Shown: positions 14,705 to 25,100 of the stretch, piece after piece | Layout of the letters: each line of letters opens with the position of its first letter | Numbering within the stretch: the stretch's first letter is position 1 | NCBI GenBank assembly: GCA_003674045.1 | Contig: PENC01000008.1 | Span: 1-64,000 of the forward strand | DNA: 64,000 nt | Direction: 5' to 3' | Source: Streptomyces griseocarneus | GTDB lineage: Bacteria > Actinomycetota > Actinomycetes > Streptomycetales > Streptomycetaceae | Program-made: the position numbers and the translations under genes | The notes under the pieces: generated by a model | Told to the model about the DNA's origin: nothing | Seen by the model: the letters and a program-made list of their open reading frames with translations, nothing else | Databases searched by the model: none

Positions 14705-16456
14705 GTGTTGGAGGAGATGCGGATCCGGTCCTTGGGCGTCATTGACGACGCCGTGGTCGAGCTGTCGCCCGGTTTCACCGCGGTCACCGGCGAGACCGGC
14801 GCGGGCAAGACCATGGTCGTCACCAGCCTCGGTCTGCTGCTCGGCGGGCGCGCCGACCCCGCGCTGGTGCGCGTCGGCGCCAAGAGCGCGGTGGTCGAGG
14901 GGCGGCTGAGCGTCGACCCGCGGTCGCCCGTCGCCGTACGGGCGGAGGAGGCGGGCGCCGAGCTCGACGACGGCTCCCTGCTCATCAGCCGCACCCTCTC
15001 CGCGGAGGGACGCTCACGGGCCCACCTGGGCGGCCGGAGCGTGCCCGTGGGCCTGCTCGGCGAGCTGGCCGACGAGCTCGTCGCCGTGCACGGGCAGACG
15101 GACCAGCAGGGACTGCTGCGGCCCGCCAGACAGCGCGAGGCCCTCGACCGGTACGCGGGCGACGCCGTCGCCGTGCCGCTCGCCAAGTACGCGGGCGCCT
15201 ACCGCAGGCTGCGGGCCGTCGCCGCCGAGCTGGCCGAGCTCACCACGCGCGCCCGCGAGCGGGCCCAGGAGGCGGACCTGCTGCGCTTCGGTCTCGACGA
15301 GGTCGCCGACGTCGAGCCGCTGCCCGGCGAGGACGCCGAGCTGGCCGCCGAGGCCTCGCGGCTCGGGCATGCCGAGGCCCTGGCCAACGCCGCCACCCTC
15401 GCGCACGCCGCGCTCGCCGGGAACCCCGAGGACCCCGAGGCCGTCGACGCCGCCACCCTGGTCGCCGGGGCACAGCGCGCCGTCGAGGCCGTGCGCTCCC
15501 ACGACCCGGCCCTGGCCGGCCTCGCCGACCGCATCGGCGAGATCGGCATCCTGCTCGCCGACGTGGCCGGGGAGCTCGCGAGCTACGCCTCCGACCTGGA
15601 CGCGGACCCGCGGCGGCTGGCCACGGTCGAGGAGCGGCGCGCGGCCCTGTCCCACCTGACGCGCAAGTACGGCGAGGACATCGCCGCCGTCCTCGCCTGG
15701 GCGGAGGAGAGCGCCGCCCGGCTCGGCGAGCTGGAGGGCGACGACGAGCGCATCGGCGAACTGACCGCCGAGCGGGACGCGCTGCGCGACGAACTCGGCG
15801 GGCTGGCGCAGGTGCTGACCGACGCGCGGACGGAGGCGGCCGCGCGGTTCGCGGAGGCCGTCACCGGGGAACTGGCCTCCCTGGCCATGCCGCACGCGCG
15901 CGTGTCCTTCGTGATCCGGCAGACCGAGCTCGCGGAGTCCGAGGCCGAGGACGGCGTCGAGGTCGGCGGCCGGGCCGTCGCGTACGGGCCGCACGGCGCC
16001 GACGAGGTCGAGCTCCACCTCACCCCGCACCCCGGCGCGCAGCCGAGGCCCATCGCCAAGGGCGCCTCGGGCGGCGAGCTGTCGCGCGTCATGCTCGCCG
16101 TCGAGGTGGTCTTCGCGGGCTCCGACCCCGTGCCCACGTATCTCTTCGACGAGGTCGACGCCGGGGTCGGCGGCAAGGCGGCCGTCGAGGTCGGCCGCCG
16201 CCTGGCCCGCCTCGCGCAGTCGGCGCAGGTCGTGGTCGTCACCCACCTTCCGCAGGTGGCCGCGTTCGCCGACCGGCACCTGGTGGTCGAGAAGACCCAT
16301 GACGGGTCGGTGACGCGCAGTGGGGTGCGGGCGATGGAGGGGGAGGAGCGGGTGCGGGAGCTTTCGCGGATGCTGGCGGGCCAGGAGGACTCGCACCTGG
16401 CCCGGGCGCATGCGGAGGAGTTGCTGGCGTCGGCTTCTGCCGCCAGGGCGCTGTAG
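14705..16456 (+). CDS. recN: DNA repair protein RecN
   Basis: The 583 aa SMC-like ATPase acts in double-strand break repair. The N-terminal head has Walker A G-E-T-G-A-G-K-T (residues 29-36). A long central region rich in Glu, Ala and Arg forms the coiled coil. The C-terminal head has the signature G-A-S-G-G-E-L-S-R, Walker B L-F-D-E-V-D-A-G-V-G-G and the H-loop T-H-L-P-Q-V-A. GTG 14705 gives the family's M-L-x-x-M-x-I start; ATG 14693 would add four residues (M-V-V-S). It diverges from the S41 gene, which cuts it off from nadK. A repeat follows the stop codon. Confidence 0.95.
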   Translation: MLEEMRIRSLGVIDDAVVELSPGFTAVTGETGAGKTMVVTSLGLLLGGRADPALVRVGAKSAVVEGRLSVDPRSPVAVRAEEAGAELDDGSLLISRTLSAEGRSRAHLGGRSVPVGLLGELADELVAVHGQTDQQGLLRPARQREALDRYAGDAVAVPLAKYAGAYRRLRAVAAELAELTTRARERAQEADLLRFGLDEVADVEPLPGEDAELAAEASRLGHAEALANAATLAHAALAGNPEDPEAVDAATLVAGAQRAVEAVRSHDPALAGLADRIGEIGILLADVAGELASYASDLDADPRRLATVEERRAALSHLTRKYGEDIAAVLAWAEESAARLGELEGDDERIGELTAERDALRDELGGLAQVLTDARTEAAARFAEAVTGELASLAMPHARVSFVIRQTELAESEAEDGVEVGGRAVAYGPHGADEVELHLTPHPGAQPRPIAKGASGGELSRVMLAVEVVFAGSDPVPTYLFDEVDAGVGGKAAVEVGRRLARLAQSAQVVVVTHLPQVAAFADRHLVVEKTHDGSVTRSGVRAMEGEERVRELSRMLAGQEDSHLARAHAEELLASASAARAL

Positions 16457-16458
16457 CC

Positions 16459-16632
16459 GGGGCTTCGCCCCGGGCCCCGTTGCGCCTATCGGGGTGCGTC
16501 TTGCGTCCGGTGCGCGGCTGCGGGTCCGGTGGGGGCTTGTCGCGCAGTTCCCCGCGCCCCTGACGGGGCGGAGCCCCTTCGCGGCTGAGCCGCACATGTC
16601 ACAGCCCCGCGCCTCTTACGGGGCACGGCTGT
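16459..16632 (+). repeat. Intergenic repeat copy 3' of recN
   Basis: Plus-oriented copy of the window-wide repeat. Bases 16491-16570 match 18018-18097 at 79 of 80 positions. The element includes gcagttccccgcgcccct and an adjacent short hairpin (cgcgcccc tga cggggcg), which could act as the recN terminator. A second, degenerate half (cagccccgcgcctcttacgg) follows. Confidence 0.85.
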
Positions 16633-16793
16633 GAAGAAATCACCTATGTGAGTGAATCTGCGGATACGTGGGCGAGGTAAGGCGGCCAACCTGCGAGACG
16701 GTGGTGCCGGGATGTCGGTGGAGGCTGGCATCCTGGGCGCACCATCGCAGCGCCGTCCGTCCCGCCCTACGCCGCGTCAGGAGCTTCACCCGC

Positions 16794-17936
16794 GTGAGCA
16801 GCACACCCGTCTCGCCGCACGGGCGCCCGCCTCTGCACGCCGTACAGGTGCTGGGCGGGGGTGGCTCCGGCAGCGGGCCGCATGTGCGGTCGCTCGCCGC
16901 GGGGCTCGTCGCCCGCGGGCTGCGGGTGACCGTGTGCGCCCCGCGCGGTACGGGCGAAGGGTACGGCTTCACGGGGGCCGGGGCCATCGGCGGTGCCTGC
17001 TTCTCACCGCTGCGGAACGGCTCGGACGCCCTCGCGGTCGCCGGTATCCGTGCGGCGAGCACCGGCGCGGACGTGGTGCACGCGCACGGGCTGCGGTCGG
17101 GGGTGCTGGCGGCCCTCGCGCTGCGCGGCAGGCGTACGCCGCTCGTCGTCACCTGGCACACACGGGCCCGCGCGGCTGCCGCGGCAGGGGCCCGGGCCCA
17201 GTTCGTCCGGCTCATGGAGCGGCAGGCGGCCCGTGCCTCGGCCGTCGTCCTCGGGGTGACCTCCGAGCTCGTCGACCGCGCCCGGCTGCGCGGCGCGCGG
17301 GACGCCCGGCTGGCGCCCGTCGCGGTGCCCGCGCCGCGGCCCGCCCCGGAGGAGGACGAACCGGCCCGGCACAAGGCCCGTGCGGAACTCGGTGTCGTCG
17401 CCCGGCCGTTGCTGGTCACCGTGGGCCGCCTGGAGGCGGACCAGGGGTACGGCCCGCTGCTGGACGCGGCCCGCGCCTGGCGCCTGCTCGACCCCGAGCC
17501 CCTGCTGATCGTGGCCGGCGAGGGCCGCGAACGGCCCGCCCTGCAGCGCCGGATCGAGGCGGAGGGCCTGCCGGTCCGCCTCGTCGGGCACCGCGACGAC
17601 GTGCCCGAGCTGCTGGCCTCGGCCGACATCGCGATCCTGCCGAGCCGCTGGGAGGCGCGCTCGCTGCTCGCCCAGGAGGCGCTGTACGCGGGCGTCCCCT
17701 TGGTGGCCACGGCGGTGGGAGGCGTCCCGGATCTCGTCGGTGACGCCGCGGAACTCGTCCCCTACGGTGACGCCGCGGCTCTGGCCTCCGCCGTGAGCCG
17801 TCTGCTGGGCGACCCCGCGCGGCGGGCGGAGCTGGCGGCGGCGGGGCGGGCGCAGGCGGGGACGTGGCCTTCGGAGGACGACACGGTGGCGCACGTCCTG
17901 AGCGTCTACGACGAGCTCAGCCAGCGCCTTCGGTAA
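16794..17936 (+). CDS. Glycosyltransferase family 4
   Basis: The 380 aa protein has the GT-B layout of GT4 enzymes. The N-terminal domain opens with V-L-G-G-G-G-S-G-S-G-P-H-V-R (sugar acceptor loop). The C-terminal domain has L-V-T-V-G-R-L-E, I-V-A-G-E-G-R-E-R and the donor-binding E-A-R-S-L-L-A-Q-E-A-L (E-x7-E). It likely transfers a nucleotide sugar to a lipid or cell-surface acceptor; no acceptor can be named. The GTG start has AGGAG (16779-16783). An in-frame upstream start at 16668 adds 42 atypical residues. The gene is flanked by two nearly identical direct repeats. Confidence 0.88.
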   Translation: MSSTPVSPHGRPPLHAVQVLGGGGSGSGPHVRSLAAGLVARGLRVTVCAPRGTGEGYGFTGAGAIGGACFSPLRNGSDALAVAGIRAASTGADVVHAHGLRSGVLAALALRGRRTPLVVTWHTRARAAAAAGARAQFVRLMERQAARASAVVLGVTSELVDRARLRGARDARLAPVAVPAPRPAPEEDEPARHKARAELGVVARPLLVTVGRLEADQGYGPLLDAARAWRLLDPEPLLIVAGEGRERPALQRRIEAEGLPVRLVGHRDDVPELLASADIAILPSRWEARSLLAQEALYAGVPLVATAVGGVPDLVGDAAELVPYGDAAALASAVSRLLGDPARRAELAAAGRAQAGTWPSEDDTVAHVLSVYDELSQRLR

Positions 17937-17964
17937 TGCCGCGAGGGGGGCACCCCACGTCTGG

Positions 17965-18107
17965 GGCTTCGCCCCGTTTGCCCACCGGGGCTTCGCCCCG
18001 GACCCCGTTCGCCTACTGGGGTGCGTCTTGCGTCCGGTGTGCGGCTGCGGGTCCGGTGGGGGCTTGTCGCGCAGTTCCCCGCGCCCCTGACGGGGCGCGC
18101 CCCGCCC
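17965..18107 (+). repeat. Intergenic repeat copy 3' of glycosyltransferase gene
   Basis: Direct-repeat partner of 16459-16632; the 80 bp core at 18018-18097 differs by one base. It sits between the convergent glycosyltransferase and PucR genes and carries the same hairpin, so it may serve as a bidirectional terminator. Confidence 0.85.
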
Positions 18108-18113
18108 CGATGG

Positions 18114-19706
18114 TCACCCCACATGCCGTCGCGCCCGCAGTGCCAGGTTCAAGGACAGTGCCGTCTGCGGGTCCTCCAAGTCCGTGCCCAGGAGGCGGGC
18201 GATGCGGGAGAGGCGGTCGTAGAGGGTCTGGCGGTTGAGGTGGAGTTCGCGGGCCGTTTCCGCTTTGCGGCCCGCGTGGGTCAGGTAGGTCTCCAGCGTC
18301 GGCAGGAGCGGTGGGCGGGACGTGCGGTCGTGGGCGATGAGGGGGCCGATGACGCGGTCGACGAAGGCCGCCAGGTCGCCCTGGGAGCGGAGCCGCCACA
18401 GCAGGACGTCCACGTCGAGCCGGCGCACGTCGTGCCAGGGGCGCACCGGCAGGCCGCGGGCCGCCGTCGCCGCCTCCGCCGTGTGCCGCAGGGCGGCGCC
18501 CGCGCCGGGCCAGCCGGTCGGCGTACCGGCCACCACCACCGGCAGGCGCAGGCCCGCGCGCTCCACCCCGGTCCGCAGTGCCGCCGCCACCCGGTCCGCG
18601 ACGGCGGGGCGTTCCGCTTCGTCGCGCAGGCCCACCAGCAGCGGTATCCGTCCCTCCGGCAGGCGTACGCCCAGCAGTACGGGCACGCCCACCCCGGCCA
18701 GTTCCTCCTGGACCGCGCAGGTCAGCGCCGTCCAGCAGTCCCCGGGCAGCAGGTCGGACGGCAGCTGGAGCACCACGGGCAGCAGCGGGCCGGGGCCCGG
18801 CCGGAAGCCCAGCACCCGGGCCTGGGCGGGGGCGTCCGCCGCCTCGACGCGGCCCTCCGCCAGGTCGGAGAGGAAGTCGCCCCGGCCGCGCGCCGCCAGT
18901 TCCTCGTCCTGCCGGGCACGGAGCAGGACGACGGCGAGCAGTCCGGCCGCCCGGTCCGCCGCGATCCGGTGCACCGGTGCCGGCGGCGCGTTGACCGGGA
19001 GCACGGTCAGCCGGGCCCGTACCGCGCCCGGCCCCGGGCCCTGGCCGGGGATGTCCGTGGTCAGGGCGTCGGCGAGCCCCGCGTCCCGGAGCCCCTCCCA
19101 GACCTGGAGCGGGTCGGCCGCGCCCGCCCGGCCCTCGGGCCCCGCCGCGTACAGCAGCCGCCCGTCCGCCGCCTGGAGGAAGACCGGATTCCCCGCGAAG
19201 CCCGCGAACAGCCGCAGCACCTCCGGCACCCCGCCGCCGCTCAGCAGCACCTCCGTGCACTGCCGGTGCACCTCCTCGGCGCGCCGCAGCAGGGCGTAGT
19301 GCTCGTTGACCAGCTCGGTGTGGATCTCCTCCGTCACCGCGACGAACGGCACCTCCCGGTGCAACTGCACCAGCGGCAGCCCGTACGACCGGGCCGTGTC
19401 CACGACCGCGGCGGGCAGCGTCGCGAAGCGCGAGCCCAGCTCGACCACCAGCGCCGCGATGCCCCGCTCCGCGAGCCCGCGCACGAAGCCGCGCTGCTCC
19501 GCCGGGCGGCTGCCCAGCCCCAGGCCGGTGGTCAGCAGCAGCTCGCCGCCCTTGAGGAGGGCGGCGATGTTCGGCGCCTCGCCCGCGTGCACCCAGCGCA
19601 CCGGCCGGTCCAGCCGGTCGCCCGCGGCCAGCACCTCCGGCAGGCCCTTGCGCAGGGCGGGCAGGCCGAGGGCCCGCGCCACCGTGATCGTCCCGTGCGC
19701 TTCCAT
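18114..19706 (-). CDS. PucR family transcriptional regulator
   Basis: The 530 aa protein has an N-terminal PucR sensory domain (residues about 10-130; A-R-A-L-G-L-P-A, G-G-E-L-L-L-T-T-G, R-G-I-A-A-L-V-V-E), a variable middle with a possible GGDEF-like fold, and a C-terminal HTH_30 domain (T-A-R-E-L-H-L-N-R-Q-T-L-Y-D-R-L; residues about 480-510). PucR regulators often control purine, amino acid or polyamine catabolism and frequently the neighbouring gene; the divergent MFS transporter is the natural candidate target. A TAAGTT hexamer lies exactly 6 nt before the ATG and no ribosome-binding site is present, so initiation is probably leaderless. Confidence 0.92.
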   Translation of the reverse strand: MEAHGTITVARALGLPALRKGLPEVLAAGDRLDRPVRWVHAGEAPNIAALLKGGELLLTTGLGLGSRPAEQRGFVRGLAERGIAALVVELGSRFATLPAAVVDTARSYGLPLVQLHREVPFVAVTEEIHTELVNEHYALLRRAEEVHRQCTEVLLSGGGVPEVLRLFAGFAGNPVFLQAADGRLLYAAGPEGRAGAADPLQVWEGLRDAGLADALTTDIPGQGPGPGAVRARLTVLPVNAPPAPVHRIAADRAAGLLAVVLLRARQDEELAARGRGDFLSDLAEGRVEAADAPAQARVLGFRPGPGPLLPVVLQLPSDLLPGDCWTALTCAVQEELAGVGVPVLLGVRLPEGRIPLLVGLRDEAERPAVADRVAAALRTGVERAGLRLPVVVAGTPTGWPGAGAALRHTAEAATAARGLPVRPWHDVRRLDVDVLLWRLRSQGDLAAFVDRVIGPLIAHDRTSRPPLLPTLETYLTHAGRKAETARELHLNRQTLYDRLSRIARLLGTDLEDPQTALSLNLALRARRHVG

Positions 19707-19712
19707 GTCCGG

Positions 19713-19718
19713 AACTTA
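19713..19718 (-). promoter_or_regulatory. Candidate -10 (TAAGTT) for pucR-like gene, leaderless
   Basis: TAAGTT on the minus strand is followed by six bases and the ATG at 19706, which puts +1 on the start codon. Confidence 0.42.
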
Positions 19719-19778
19719 CTCGGGCCGTGCCGGGCCGGGCCACTGCCGACCCCCGTAGGCGGCGCGGGGCCGCGCCCC

Positions 19779-19784
19779 TACCCT
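19779..19784 (+). promoter_or_regulatory. Candidate -10 (TACCCT) for MFS gene, near-leaderless
   Basis: TACCCT ends 7 nt before the ATG at 19792. Together with the divergent TAAGTT it forms a compact 60 bp back-to-back promoter pair. Confidence 0.4.
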
Positions 19785-19791
19785 GTGCCGC

Positions 19792-21102
19792 ATGACCGCA
19801 GCGCCCGAGAGCCCTCAGTCCGCGTCACCCCACATATCCGGCGCGCCCGGGGCGTGCGACCCCGTCGCCGTGCAGCGCAACACCGTCCGCGTCCTGATGG
19901 CGGCACAGGTCGCCGCGGGCATCGGCATGGGCGCGACGATCGCCTCCGGCGGCATCCTCATCGAGCGCCTCACCGGCTCCGAGGCCGTCGCCGGGCTCGG
20001 CACCACCCTCATCACCCTGGGCGCGGCCCTGGTGTCCGTGCCCCTGGCCACGCTCTCGCGGGCCCGCGGCCGCCGGGCCGGGCTGCGGACCGGCTGGCTG
20101 ATCGCCGCGGCGGGCGCTCTGACCGTACTCCTGGCCGCCGGTGCGCGGCTGTCGCCGCTCGCGCTGTTCGGCATGCTGCTCATCGGCGCCGGCACCGCCG
20201 CCAACCTCCAGTCCCGTTACGCCGCCACCGATCTGGCCGCGCCCGGTGCCCGTGCGCGGGCGCTGTCGCTCGTCGTGTGGTCCACGACCGTCGGCAGCGT
20301 CCTCGGGCCCAACCTCAGCGGCCCCGGCTCCGCGCTCGCTCGCGGGCTGGGGGTGCCCGAGGCCGCGGGCCCCTTCGTCTTCTCGCTCGTGGCCTTCGCC
20401 GCCGGCGCGGCCGTCGTCCACGTCCGGCTGCGCCCCGACCCGCTCCTGACGGCCTCCGGGGAAGCGGTCGACGAGCCCCCGGAGCGGGCCCGTTTCCGTA
20501 CCCGAATGAGCGGAGCCCTGCGGCATGTGTCGACGTCACCCTCGGCGCTGACCGGGCTGACGGCACTGGTCCTCGGGCATGCCGTGATGGTGTCCGTGAT
20601 GACGATGACGCCCATTCACCTCTCGCACCACGGCGCCTCGTTGAGCGTCGTGGGCTTCACGATCAGCCTGCACATCGCCGGGATGTACGGCCTGTCACCG
20701 CTGGTGGGACGGCTGACCGACCGTATCGGCCGGGTGCCGGTGATCCTGCTGGGGCAGGTGGTCTACGTGGCGGCGACGCTGCTCGCGGGTACGGCGGGCG
20801 CCCTGCACAGCGGTCAGTGGGCGGTCACGGCCGGGCTGCTGCTCCTCGGCATCGGCTGGTCCTGTGCGACCGTCGCCGGGTCCACGCTGCTCAGCGAGTC
20901 CGTCGCCGCCGAGCACCGGGCGGAGGTCCAGGGGCTCTCCGACACCCTGATGAACCTCGTGGGCGCGGCGGGCGGGGCGCTCTCCGGCGGGCTCGTCGCC
21001 GCCGCGGGCTACGGCGGCCTCAACGCCGCCGCAGCCGTGCTGGTCCTCCCCGTCAGCGCCGCCGCGCTGTACTTCAGCCTCCGAAGGCGCTCGACGCGGT
21101 GA
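19792..21102 (+). CDS. MFS transporter
   Basis: The 436 aa membrane protein has about twelve hydrophobic segments, the MFS loop 8-9 motif G-R-L-T-D-R-I-G-R-V-P, and a conserved first helix with G-A-T-I-A-S-G-G. It resembles actinobacterial efflux-type MFS proteins; substrate unknown. It diverges from a PucR regulator and may be its target. Its last 29 bp overlap the end of the convergent GH15 gene. Confidence 0.9.
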   Translation: MTAAPESPQSASPHISGAPGACDPVAVQRNTVRVLMAAQVAAGIGMGATIASGGILIERLTGSEAVAGLGTTLITLGAALVSVPLATLSRARGRRAGLRTGWLIAAAGALTVLLAAGARLSPLALFGMLLIGAGTAANLQSRYAATDLAAPGARARALSLVVWSTTVGSVLGPNLSGPGSALARGLGVPEAAGPFVFSLVAFAAGAAVVHVRLRPDPLLTASGEAVDEPPERARFRTRMSGALRHVSTSPSALTGLTALVLGHAVMVSVMTMTPIHLSHHGASLSVVGFTISLHIAGMYGLSPLVGRLTDRIGRVPVILLGQVVYVAATLLAGTAGALHSGQWAVTAGLLLLGIGWSCATVAGSTLLSESVAAEHRAEVQGLSDTLMNLVGAAGGALSGGLVAAAGYGGLNAAAAVLVLPVSAAALYFSLRRRSTR

Positions 21103-22876
21103 GCCGCAGAGCCGTGTCGATCAGGGGCACGTGGCTGAACGCCTGCGGGAAGTTCCCCACCTGCCGCTGGAGGCGGGGGTCCCACTCCTCCGCGAGGAGC
21201 CCCAGGTCGTTGCGGAGCGCCAGCAGCTTTTCGAACAGCTGCCGTGCCTCGTCGACCCGGCCGATCATGGCCAGGTCGTCGGCGAGCCAGAACGAGCAGG
21301 CCAGGAAGGCCCCCTCGTCCCCTTCCAGACCGTCGACCCCCGCCTCGTCACCGGCGGTCGGGTAGCGCAGCACGAAGCCGTCCGGCGTGGACAGCTCCCG
21401 CTGGATCGCCTCGATGGTGCCGATGACCCGCTTGTCGTCGGGCGGCAGGAAGCCCATCTGCGGGATGAGCAGCAGGGACGCGTCCAGCTCCTTCGACCCG
21501 TAGGACTGGGTGAAGGTGTTGCGCTCCTTGTCGTAGCCCTTCTCGCACACGTCCCGGTGGATGTCGTCGCGCAGCTCGCGCCACCGCTCCAGCGGGCCGT
21601 CCACGTCGCCGGACTCGATGAGCTTGATGGTGCGGTCCACCGCCACCCAGGCCATGACCTTGGAGTGCACGAAGTGGCGGCGCGGGCCGCGCACCTCCCA
21701 GATGCCCTCGTCCGGCTCGTTCCAGTGGTCCTCGAGGTAGCCGATCAGGCGGAGCTGGAGCAGCGAGGCGTAGTCGTTGCGGGCCAGGCCCGTCATATGG
21801 GCCAGGTGCAGGGCCTCGGTGACCTCGCCGTAGACGTCCAGCTGGAGCTGGCCCGCCGCGCCGTTGCCCACCCGGACGGGACTGGAGTTCTCGTAGCCGG
21901 GCAGCCAGGTCAGCTCCGCCTCGCCGAGCTCCCGCTCTCCGGCGATCCCGTACATGATCTGGAGGTTCTCGGGGTCACCCGCCACCGCGCGCAGCAGCCA
22001 CTCGCGCCAGGCGCGGGCCTCCTCGCGGTAGCCGGTGCGCAGCAGCGAGGAGAGGGTGATGGCGGCGTCGCGCAGCCAGGTGTAGCGGTAGTCCCAGTTC
22101 CGGCAGCCGCCGATGTCCTCGGGCAGCGAGGTGGTGGGCGCGGCGACGATGCCGCCCGTGGGCGCGTAGGTGAGCGCCTTGAGCGTGATCAGCGAGCGGA
22201 CGACGGCGTCCCGGTAGGGCCCGTGGTACGTACAGTGCTCGACCCACTCCCGCCAGAACTCCTCCGTGGCCGCCAGCGAGCCCTCCGGGTCGGGCAGGGC
22301 GGGGGCGTCGTGGTGCGAGGCCTGCCAGCTGATGGTCAGTGCGACGCGCTCGCCCGGCGAGACGGTGAAGTCGGAGTAGGTCGTCAGGTCCTTGCCGAAG
22401 GTCTCGGCGGTGGTGTCCAGCCACACCGAGTCGGGCCCGGCCACGGCCACCGTGCGGTCGCCGACCTTGTGCACCCAGGGCACGACCCGGCCGTAGGAGA
22501 AGCGCATCCGCAGCGCCGAGCGCATCGGCACCCGGCCGCTGACGCCCTCCACGATCCTGATCAGCTGGGGGGCGCCGTCGCGCGGCGGCATGAAGTCGAT
22601 CACTCGCACGGTGCCGCGCGGGGTGTCCCACTCGGATTCGAGCACCAGGGAGTCCCCCCGGTAGCGGCGGCGGTCGGAGCGCGGCGGCGCGGCACCCGAG
22701 GGGTGCGCGGGGCCGATGCGCCAGAAGCCGTGCTCCTCCGTGCCCAGCAGACCGGCGAACGCGGCATGCGAGTCGAAGCGGGGGAGGCACAGCCAGTCGA
22801 CCGTGCCGTCCCGGCAGACCAGGGCGGCGGTCTGCATGTCACCGATCAGTGCGTAATCCTCGATACGCCCGGCCAC
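21074..22876 (-). CDS. Glycoside hydrolase family 15 protein (trehalase/glucoamylase-like)
   Basis: The 600 aa cytoplasmic protein begins I-E-D-Y-A-L-I-G-D-M-Q-T-A-A-L-V and D-G-T-V-D-W-L-C-L-P-R-F-D, the N-terminal signature of bacterial GH15 proteins. The (alpha/alpha)6 domain carries R-N-W-D-Y-R-Y-T-W-L-R-D-A and, near the C-terminus, L-L-A-E-E-W-D-P with a candidate catalytic Glu. Actinobacterial members include trehalases and glucoamylases, so trehalose or alpha-glucan breakdown is likely but not proven. The GTG start has GGAG 5 nt upstream. The 3' end overlaps the convergent MFS gene by 29 bp. Confidence 0.9.
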   Translation of the reverse strand: MAGRIEDYALIGDMQTAALVCRDGTVDWLCLPRFDSHAAFAGLLGTEEHGFWRIGPAHPSGAAPPRSDRRRYRGDSLVLESEWDTPRGTVRVIDFMPPRDGAPQLIRIVEGVSGRVPMRSALRMRFSYGRVVPWVHKVGDRTVAVAGPDSVWLDTTAETFGKDLTTYSDFTVSPGERVALTISWQASHHDAPALPDPEGSLAATEEFWREWVEHCTYHGPYRDAVVRSLITLKALTYAPTGGIVAAPTTSLPEDIGGCRNWDYRYTWLRDAAITLSSLLRTGYREEARAWREWLLRAVAGDPENLQIMYGIAGERELGEAELTWLPGYENSSPVRVGNGAAGQLQLDVYGEVTEALHLAHMTGLARNDYASLLQLRLIGYLEDHWNEPDEGIWEVRGPRRHFVHSKVMAWVAVDRTIKLIESGDVDGPLERWRELRDDIHRDVCEKGYDKERNTFTQSYGSKELDASLLLIPQMGFLPPDDKRVIGTIEAIQRELSTPDGFVLRYPTAGDEAGVDGLEGDEGAFLACSFWLADDLAMIGRVDEARQLFEKLLALRNDLGLLAEEWDPRLQRQVGNFPQAFSHVPLIDTALRLTASSAFGG

Positions 22877-23357
22877 GTCATCTCCAGTCGAACGGCCACT
22901 GACCCCGAGGGGTCCCCAGTGCGGTCAAGCGATCTAGACGAGCTCTCGTGCCGGGGGATGGCGGGGATGGTGCCGTGCCGGTCGGCTCGCTGCGTGTGTC
23001 CGTGCAGGATACGACGCGGAGTTGGTGCGACGCGCGACGGTTGCCGGACGAATCTGAGCCGAATGGGTGGCCTGGACGGGTGGCCTGGAACGACGCCCGG
23101 GGCACCCGGGCCGGCCCGGACCGGAAGGGGGCCGGAAGAGGCCCCGCGGTGGCCGTCGGGAGACCCCGGAACACCCCCGGCACACCCCGGCGAACCGGGG
23201 GTAACGCGTCTGCGGACGCGTTCCCGCCGGGGCGCTGATACCCTGGTACCCCGTGGACCGGTGGGCGCAAGACCCCCCAACCGCAGCGACGGCACCCCCG
23301 GAAACGACCGGGTGATCGCCGGTACGCACCTCACCAAGCGACCACGGGAGCCCCCCT
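22877..23357 (+). promoter_or_regulatory. Long 5' region of pyrG with palindrome and -10 candidate
   Basis: This 481 bp gap holds no convincing gene. It contains a perfect palindrome aacgcgtc-tgcg-gacgcgtt at 23203-23222, followed 15 nt later by a -10-like TACCCT (23238-23243). The expected start of transcription is near 23250, giving a pyrG leader of about 108 nt. The palindrome is a candidate operator. I saw no attenuator or run of pyrimidines like that used in Bacillus pyrG control. Confidence 0.45.
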
Positions 23358-25010
<1,653 letters not shown>

Positions 25011-25022
25011 TCTGTAACGTTG

Positions 25023-25071
25023 CCGGGGTGAGGGCCTCCTTCCGGGAGGCCCTCACCCCGGTTTTGTTTTT
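25023..25071 (+). terminator. Rho-independent terminator of pyrG
   Basis: A 17 bp stem (ccggggtgagggcctcc / ggaggccctcaccccgg) with a short loop is followed by ttttgttttt, 12 nt after the pyrG stop. Confidence 0.93.
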
Positions 25072-25100
25072 GTTGGAGCTCGGTCGTAAGGACGGCAGCA

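Noticed and set aside
16668..16793. 42-residue N-terminal extension of the first glycosyltransferase
   Set aside because: It precedes the family N-terminus, has Arg/Trp-rich atypical content, and lies upstream of a good AGGAG for GTG 16794.
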